Positions 59,141-64,000 of a DNA stretch of 64,000 nucleotides are shown here, piece by piece. The notes beneath the pieces are model-generated. The model made no database searches and had not been told where the DNA came from. It saw nothing but the letters and a program-made list of their open reading frames with translations. Within the stretch, counting starts at the first letter, position 1, and every line of letters begins with the position of its first letter. The position numbers and the translations under genes are program-made. This DNA comes from Schistocephalus solidus. Taxonomy: Eukaryota > Platyhelminthes > Cestoda > Diphyllobothriidea > Diphyllobothriidae. The DNA is taken from positions 107,022 to 171,021 of the forward strand of contig WEDG01003452.1 in NCBI GenBank assembly GCA_017591395.1. Direction: 5' to 3'.

Positions 59141-60005
59141 GCGTCAGACGTTAACATTTAAAGAACACCTCGACGCCATCTTGTCGGCATATAACTCATG
59201 ATGAGGAAGAAGCAAGCAACATAAGCTCTCTGCTGACGAGGAGTGTGGTTCGGAAATTACAGTATGCAGGAGAGCGGTAAGTACGAGACAAGCACTGATT
59301 TTCAACAACAGCAACCACTCAATCAGCCAAAATCGCATATGTAAAAGTGCCATGCCACTGTCTTTAGACGCGCCGCAATTGACCGAAAGGCCACACTGCA
59401 AAAACACCTATAACGGATACTTAGGGTGAACAAATATACATGCCGTTCCGCAAATAGGGACGTGCACAAACGAAAAGATACTAAGCTATAAGTCCCAAAT
59501 TTTGGCTAGCACTCCCGCACGTCAAGAACGCTTCGGAGGCCATCGCCCTATTCTCACATCAGTTGGAGTCGGGTTGCACACAAACCATCAAGCGCAATGA
59601 CCTCCCCTTCCCATAGGAAGCGCGCGGGCGTGCACCGTCCTCAGTAACAGTACCAGTGAGCTGAATTGCGAGGAATGTTTACGCAAATAGTTAACACAGA
59701 CGACAAAAATATTGCAATTAACGACTCGTATGCAGGCGAGTAGGCAATAAACGTGACAAGAACGACTGCCGGCGATACATTCGAAAGCCACTGGTCTTGA
59801 GAAGTAGGTGACTGTATAGGAACCGTCTTATAAATATTGCAACCCTTGCGCACCCATTTACGTGGCAGTTTCTGATGGTGTGTCCAAGTGAGACTCATAA
59901 ACGTCAGCGGAAGCCACTATTTGAGCACCCGAGTCTTCTCTTTGCCAAATCCATCCCGGGACTTGCCTTTTCGCTTGTATCGGCGACAAAATACCATCAA
60001 CGTCT
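59141..60005 (+). mobile_element. Penelope-like element copy 5, tandem to copy 4
   Basis: It opens with an RT fragment (LTFKEHLDAILSAY) that corresponds to the strand before FPGIQFT in copy 1. Degraded linker sequence follows (59480-59610), then another copy of the tail with CTTATAAAT near 59827 and a decayed hammerhead-like motif at 59872. There is no intact reading frame. Confidence 0.7.
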
Positions 60006-60555
60006 ATGGGCACTAGTGAATATTGGGCCCTGCTTGAATGTACCGGTGAACAAAGTCTACCTGACGGCGCCCTGCGTTTGGTGCATGCCTATCGGAAGTG
60101 ACTTAAAGAGTTGGAGAAAGTGCATGATAAACGGGATTGGGGAGCGACCGGCGCTGGCTCTGTACCTCATCGTCTGGGTGACGACGGTTTCCTCCTGTTT
60201 GGGTTGTAACATTTAACCATTAAACTATGACTGGAATGCAATGAATTGTGAAGTACAGGCGAAGTCCTGTCAACATCTATGTATGTTGCAAAAGATATTT
60301 AGCTTCTGATGCGAAAAGACTGAACGGGTTAACACTCAAAAGGATCCCAAAAAGAATTTACAGGAAAAACGAATAGATGCTCAGAAGTGATCGTTAATCT
60401 AATGATCCATTGAAAAAGATCTAGAAAAACGACAAAAAATAAACGAATGGCTGATTGACAGCGATGGAAATATTCAAAGTAGACCTAGGGACAAAAGCAA
60501 AGGAGCAAAAGGGTGTGCATCCTGATGTATTTTAGTTTTGTTGAAGAATGCTATG

Positions 60556-60774
60556 CTAAACTGACGGGGCAACTTTTCTATAAGTAGCTTTCGCGCCCGA
60601 AGGCAGACGGAAAGATTGGGCATTTGTCCAAGCAGCCAGACGGTCTGTTTCTCCAGCTAAGAAGAGGCGCGCCTTGCTACAGCGGTCATTAGTACAGGAC
60701 GGACAACGGAGGAAAAACTGTCTGGATGCGACCTGACCCTCACGAAGATGTGCACGTACCAGCTCCGCGAGGCC
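60556..60774 (-). CDS. FECH: FECH terminal exon with [2Fe-2S] cysteines
   Basis: The acceptor is CTTTATAG. The exon is 72 codons plus TAG at 60556-60558. It encodes GLAELVRAHLREG, then LRCPSCTNDRCSKARLF. The C-x2-C-x4-C spacing matches the [2Fe-2S] ligands of animal ferrochelatase. About 30 residues continue past the point where vertebrate proteins stop, a basic tail with no recognised motif. Confidence 0.9.
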   Translation of the reverse strand, partial: GLAELVRAHLREGQVASRQFFLRCPSCTNDRCSKARLFLAGETDRLAAWTNAQSFRLPSGAKATYRKVAPSV

Positions 60775-62976
60775 CTATAAAGAAAAGTAGAATAATTTGG
60801 AAGTAAGAAAAGTGGGGATCAGATGAGGGGCAGTGACTTGGCAAAGGAAGTATGTACCTGTACGAACATAGCATTGTCATTTGGCGCCGCCGCTCGACGC
60901 ACACTAATCATTCCAGCCTCCTTGGCAATCCGTGCGCAAAATTCAATATCCATGTCGTGTAGAGTTTCAATGTGGTCAGAAGTAAAGGTGATTGGGACGA
61001 TGATTGCATGCTTGCGACCTATTCTCGCTAGTCCTCGGATTGCAGACGCTGTATTTTGCCCCATCCAGGCCGCCGGCCCAACTTTTGACTGCCAAACTAG
61101 TCGATATGGCAGAGCGAAGTCTAGTTCTTGCATTACCGCATGCACTGTGGCGCCAACTTCCTGTTGATGGGAAGGAAAAGGAGATTGAAGAAAATAAATA
61201 AATCAGCAGAGCCAGCTGGGCAAACCGAATTTACCTGAATGTAAGGGTCACCCCTGTTCACGACAGACATTGGAATAGAATGCGCACTGAACAGTACTAC
61301 TGCTTCCTGTTGATCCTTTAGATCAGGCATCCGAGCGAGTTCATTGCGAATACCTTCAGCGAAAAACTTCACTGCGTGTGGTGCGGTGGGCCAACGATCA
61401 AGAAAAGACCAGACTGGTATGGGGCGAGATGGCTCGGATCCCTGGAGCGAAAGAGGGGGCTCTATTGTGTCAATCCCAGCCAAGCCACCGCGTTCGGGTC
61501 GAGAGTAATGAACGGCAATGCTGTTGATACTGCTGCCAGATACGGTACAGCTGTACTGAGGGTATTGACTAAACGCAACCACGCGTTCCACTCCATCGCT
61601 TTGAGAAAAAATGGTTTTGGGAGCATAAAACCCTATTGGAAACATCTGCTACGTTAAAGATAGTAACCTTAGATTTAAAAAATGAGCAAATCGATTTTTT
61701 AAATAGTATTTCAGGGACAAGTCTTTTCACCAGCAGCCTTGGTGGAGCTTATCGAAAGATGGCCGTAAAGGGTCAGTTAAATTGGGTTCGAAGAAAATAA
61801 ATTAAAGGCCAAAGGGTGACCAGTGTAAGCTAGTCATAGAGAGCTAGGGTTTATTCACAGGATAAACTCCACCGAAGATCAGCGCATAACTAGCACGAAT
61901 AGCAGGTAAGGTGTGTATATGAGTTAAAGAGTTATGCCTGATTTTTGTGTGCGAGGACATTTTAGGTGGAAATTGAGATTGAGCTGTCATGCATAATCGG
62001 AGCGGAAGAAATGCGTTGCTCCGAAGATTGCGGGTTGAGACCACATATAATCCAGTGAGTGGGGTGAATTCGGATTACTCGTGTGGTATTTAGATCAAAA
62101 ATGCAGCTTCAATATTAAACGGTTAACTTATTATGTCCCCAAACAAACCACGATGACCTAATGTGCAAGACATCAGGGTACAAGCTTATGCCGCAAGACG
62201 CATAAGGCGAGGCTTGTGTCGAGACAAAGTATTACTGAATAATAGACTGACTGGGAGTTCTTGCAGGTTGCATATTATTTGCTGACAAAACCGATGATAT
62301 CTTCATAATTATTCACCGGAAAACTAAGAGAACCTGGACTTAAGGCTAGTGATACTCAGAACACAGCAGGGATCCCTGACAAGGTGGTGGTGCAGAAAGA
62401 ATGACGGAGAGAACGAACATGCTTTGCTAAATGTCAATGTTTCACTGGTACTACTGTAAAAAGTTCTGCTTTTATTGCCATCAAATATTGTTCATCTGGC
62501 TAGCGGGAAATACTTTTTCATTAATGAAAAATCCGGCAATTCAATCCTTCAAAATGGTAAGAAACGTAACAATCTACGCGCCTTTTGGGCAGAAAACCCA
62601 TGCAACCGAGATCAGTTTCAGAGACAATAAAACAATCAGGATGGTAAAAAGAAGAGTTATGTGAAAGAATTAGATATGTAACATCTGCCTTCACCGCTCA
62701 ATTGCGTTGATCGCTTCCTCCGTCAAAGGGTGAACGCAATCGAAAGCCCAGGTAAAATTTATGGGGAGCTGAATTTTTAGTTCACATACGGAAGCGAACC
62801 TGATTCCGGACTTTATGAGTATCAAGAATACGAACGGGAGTGCTGCCCCTGAGGCATACCTGTCCAGCGCCCAAGTGGTGAACCACCCCAACTTCCTTCC
62901 GCACGCTCTTGCAGCCGGTGTGCGTCGCCTAGCGACCAAAGGTGCCAGAGTCACGAAAATTATAGCGAAGACACCG
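60556..62976 (-). CDS. FECH: Ferrochelatase (3' part intact, 5' part frame-disrupted)
   Basis: Ferrochelatase inserts Fe2+ into protoporphyrin IX, the last step of heme synthesis, at the mitochondrial inner membrane in animals. Exons read minus strand: about 62860-62976, 62695-62768, 61235-61598, 60858-61160 and 60556-60774, ending at TAG. Visible family landmarks in order are APLVARRRTP, GGSPLGRWT, APHKFYLGFR, VHPLTEEAINAIER, AFSQYPQYSC, WPTAPHAVKFFAEGI, LFSAHSIPMSVVNRGDPY, PYRLVWQSKVGP, FTSDHIETL and CPSCTNDRC. The catalytic His (SAHS) and acidic residue (IET) are present. The first two exons need frame corrections, so the copy may be decaying or mis-sequenced there. The N-terminal transit peptide and the LNMGGP segment were not found and probably lie beyond the right edge. 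Confidence 0.9.
60858..61160 (-). CDS. FECH: FECH exon with substrate-binding C-terminal half
   Basis: The acceptor is CATCAACAG and the donor is CAG|GTACAT. The exon is 303 nt, phase 0 to 0. It encodes EVGATVHAVMQEL, PYRLVWQSKVGP, then IIVPITFTSDHIETLHDMDI with the conserved acidic residue of the catalytic pocket. It ends in the RRAAAPNDNAMFVQ loop. The frame is fully open. Confidence 0.94.
61235..61598 (-). CDS. FECH: FECH exon with catalytic histidine
   Basis: The acceptor is CTCAAAG and the donor is CAG|GTAAAT. The exon is 364 nt, phase 2 to 0. It encodes DGVERVVAFSQYPQYSCTVS and, after a family-atypical insertion of roughly 20 residues rich in Pro, Glu and Gly, the FLDRWPT segment. It closes with VVLFSAHSIPMSVVNRGDPY, containing the active-site His. 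The frame is intact throughout. Confidence 0.92.
62695..62768 (-). CDS. FECH: FECH exon with APHK..GFR..VHPLTEEA, one frameshift
   Basis: The acceptor is AAATTCAG and the donor is CG|GTGAAG (phase 2, as required by the next exon). APHKFYLGFR is read in one frame and VHPLTEEAINAIER in another. Four bases stand where one Tyr codon is expected, a one-base insertion. About 17 residues normally present just before APHK are not clearly encoded. Degraded traces of them may lie between 62769 and 62811. Confidence 0.75.
62860..62976 (-). CDS. FECH: FECH exon with RRTP and GGSP motifs, one frameshift
   Basis: A possible acceptor is CTGTTTCAG and the donor is ACAG|GTATGC. One frame gives LAPLVARRRTP and the next gives LQERAEGSWGGSPLGRWT. 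In the family these two motifs are one residue apart in a single frame, but here only one base separates them. The exon is therefore recognisable but cannot be translated through without a correction. Confidence 0.7.
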
Positions 62977-62979
62977 CTG

Positions 62980-64000
62980 AAACAGGATCGCCAGCATCTC
63001 TTATCTGGCGAACAAACGCAAGCGAATTGCAGACATCGTTTGGAGGTTTCGGGGATCTCGTTTATCCGCGCATTGCAGTGTACCGGTTTTCGGGCTGATG
63101 CAGAATGGCACCGAACATGCGCGGCAACCTCAACTGTTCGACGCGGAGAGCATAAGCCTCAGCAAAACTCTGTCATCTTTAACAACACCGCGGCGTATCT
63201 CGCATTCGCTGACGACCAGTGTACGCAGGACCACCCATAATGACCAGACTGACTGAGCGCCAACTGATCTGCGTTTCCGACACAGCTAAACACCACCGTG
63301 TAAAGCTAAACGAATTGGTGGCCCGCCGTGCACGCAGGTCTGGGCATCGCACGTAGCAGCCGTACAGCCAAAGACATCCTGCAAAGCCCGTAGCCTACAT
63401 GAAGTAAAGTTAAACGCACTGAGAATAAAACCTGGCTAAGGCACCAGCCGCCGATGAGCGTTGTTGGGCTTGGCATCAGGCATGCACTCTGTCCGCAGCG
63501 CCCTGGTGGGCTGAAAACGCGTAATTGACCGTGCGCGGAACCGAAGATCCATAGAAAACAGTTGAATACACAAAGACCGTGAGTTTTGCTTAAAGCGAAT
63601 GATCTTTCCTGGATGGACCGTGATATCGATATGCCTGCTAAACAGCCGCTGGGAGGCTGGCACGTTCTGGGTAACCGCGGGATAATCGTGAGAGGTGCCG
63701 TCGTGCTGGAGAAGACAGTTGCGTGATGGTTCAGAAGAGCGAACGGTAGCATGGCAGAAACACACGCGGTTTACGGCTGATCGTCAATGTAGTTGTTACA
63801 CCAGGCAAGATCCCGCATCCGCGCGAAAAGTGTTCACTGCATTCCAAAAGTCAATGCAATTCGTGGTCGTTATGCACTGTTGGTGCATCTAACTTACCAT
63901 TAAAAAATCTTAAACATCCGCATCCGTTTCTGGAAATTTATCAGTTTAAGTGAACAGCCTTCTACATAATGAACTTGCTTTCCCCAATGCTTTATTTCTT
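62980..64000. other. Right-edge sequence upstream of the FECH exons
   Basis: The N-terminal ferrochelatase exons would be expected here or further right on the minus strand. I could not find the LNMGGP-type segment. Open frames on both strands in this stretch look like mutual shadows without protein-like motifs. Confidence 0.4.

Noticed and set aside
62815..63240. A 141-codon plus-strand open frame
   Set aside because: It overlaps ferrochelatase exon sequence on the other strand, and its composition is that of a shadow frame.

Overview
This is a eukaryotic, intron-rich, repeat-dense window, most likely from a flatworm or another protostome invertebrate. The two recognisable host genes are both on the minus strand and broken into short exons with clean GT/AG borders. 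Most of the rest is decayed retroelements, tRNA-derived short elements, foldback repeats and AT-rich sequence. No bacterial-style operon, rRNA gene or CRISPR array is visible. The flatworm assignment is inference, from the small introns, the abundance of Penelope-like elements and the atypical guanylate cyclase.

Gene 1 (minus, about 51.7 kb down to at least 24.2 kb, possibly to 19.7 kb) encodes an atypical soluble guanylate cyclase. I rebuilt it exon by exon, and every junction from exon 1 to exon 8 keeps reading frame. The order is heme-NO/O2-binding domain, HNOBA/PAS-like region, signalling helix, cyclase catalytic domain, then a long acidic low-complexity C-terminal extension. The heme domain keeps the proximal His and the Y-x-S-x-R motif and is closest to the insect 88E type. 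The catalytic domain has Lys where the first metal-binding Asp should be, which predicts a subunit that needs a partner. The C-terminal exon changes frame once, through either a 46-nt mini-intron or a one-base indel.

Gene 2 (minus, about 62.98 to 60.56 kb) is ferrochelatase, the last enzyme of heme synthesis. The three downstream exons are intact and carry the catalytic His, the SDHIET segment, an animal-type CxxCxxxxC iron-sulfur motif and a stop codon. The two upstream exons clearly match the family but need frame corrections, so this copy is either decaying or contains sequence errors. Its N-terminal exons are not recognisable here.

The rest is mobile or repetitive. Penelope-like elements (RT fragments plus GIY-YIG endonuclease) lie near 9.7-10.9, 14.8-15.7, 24.9-25.2, 52.1-54.0, 58.2-59.1 and 59.1-60.0 kb. 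Their tail regions recur at 20.6-21.1 and 28.5-29.0 kb and carry a conserved TATA-like box followed about 50 nt later by a hammerhead-ribozyme-like motif. A tRNA-derived SINE family has six copies, four of them within 37.1-38.55 kb. A second tRNA-like family forms near-perfect inverted repeats (2.5-2.9, 8.3-8.5 and 35.9-36.1 kb). A third family encloses degenerate telomere-like TTAGGG arrays (6.4, 12.8-13.1, 30.35, 42.7-42.9 and 50.3-50.6 kb). A further foldback family occupies two introns of the cyclase gene. A GC-richer dispersed family of unknown type is present in at least eight copies.
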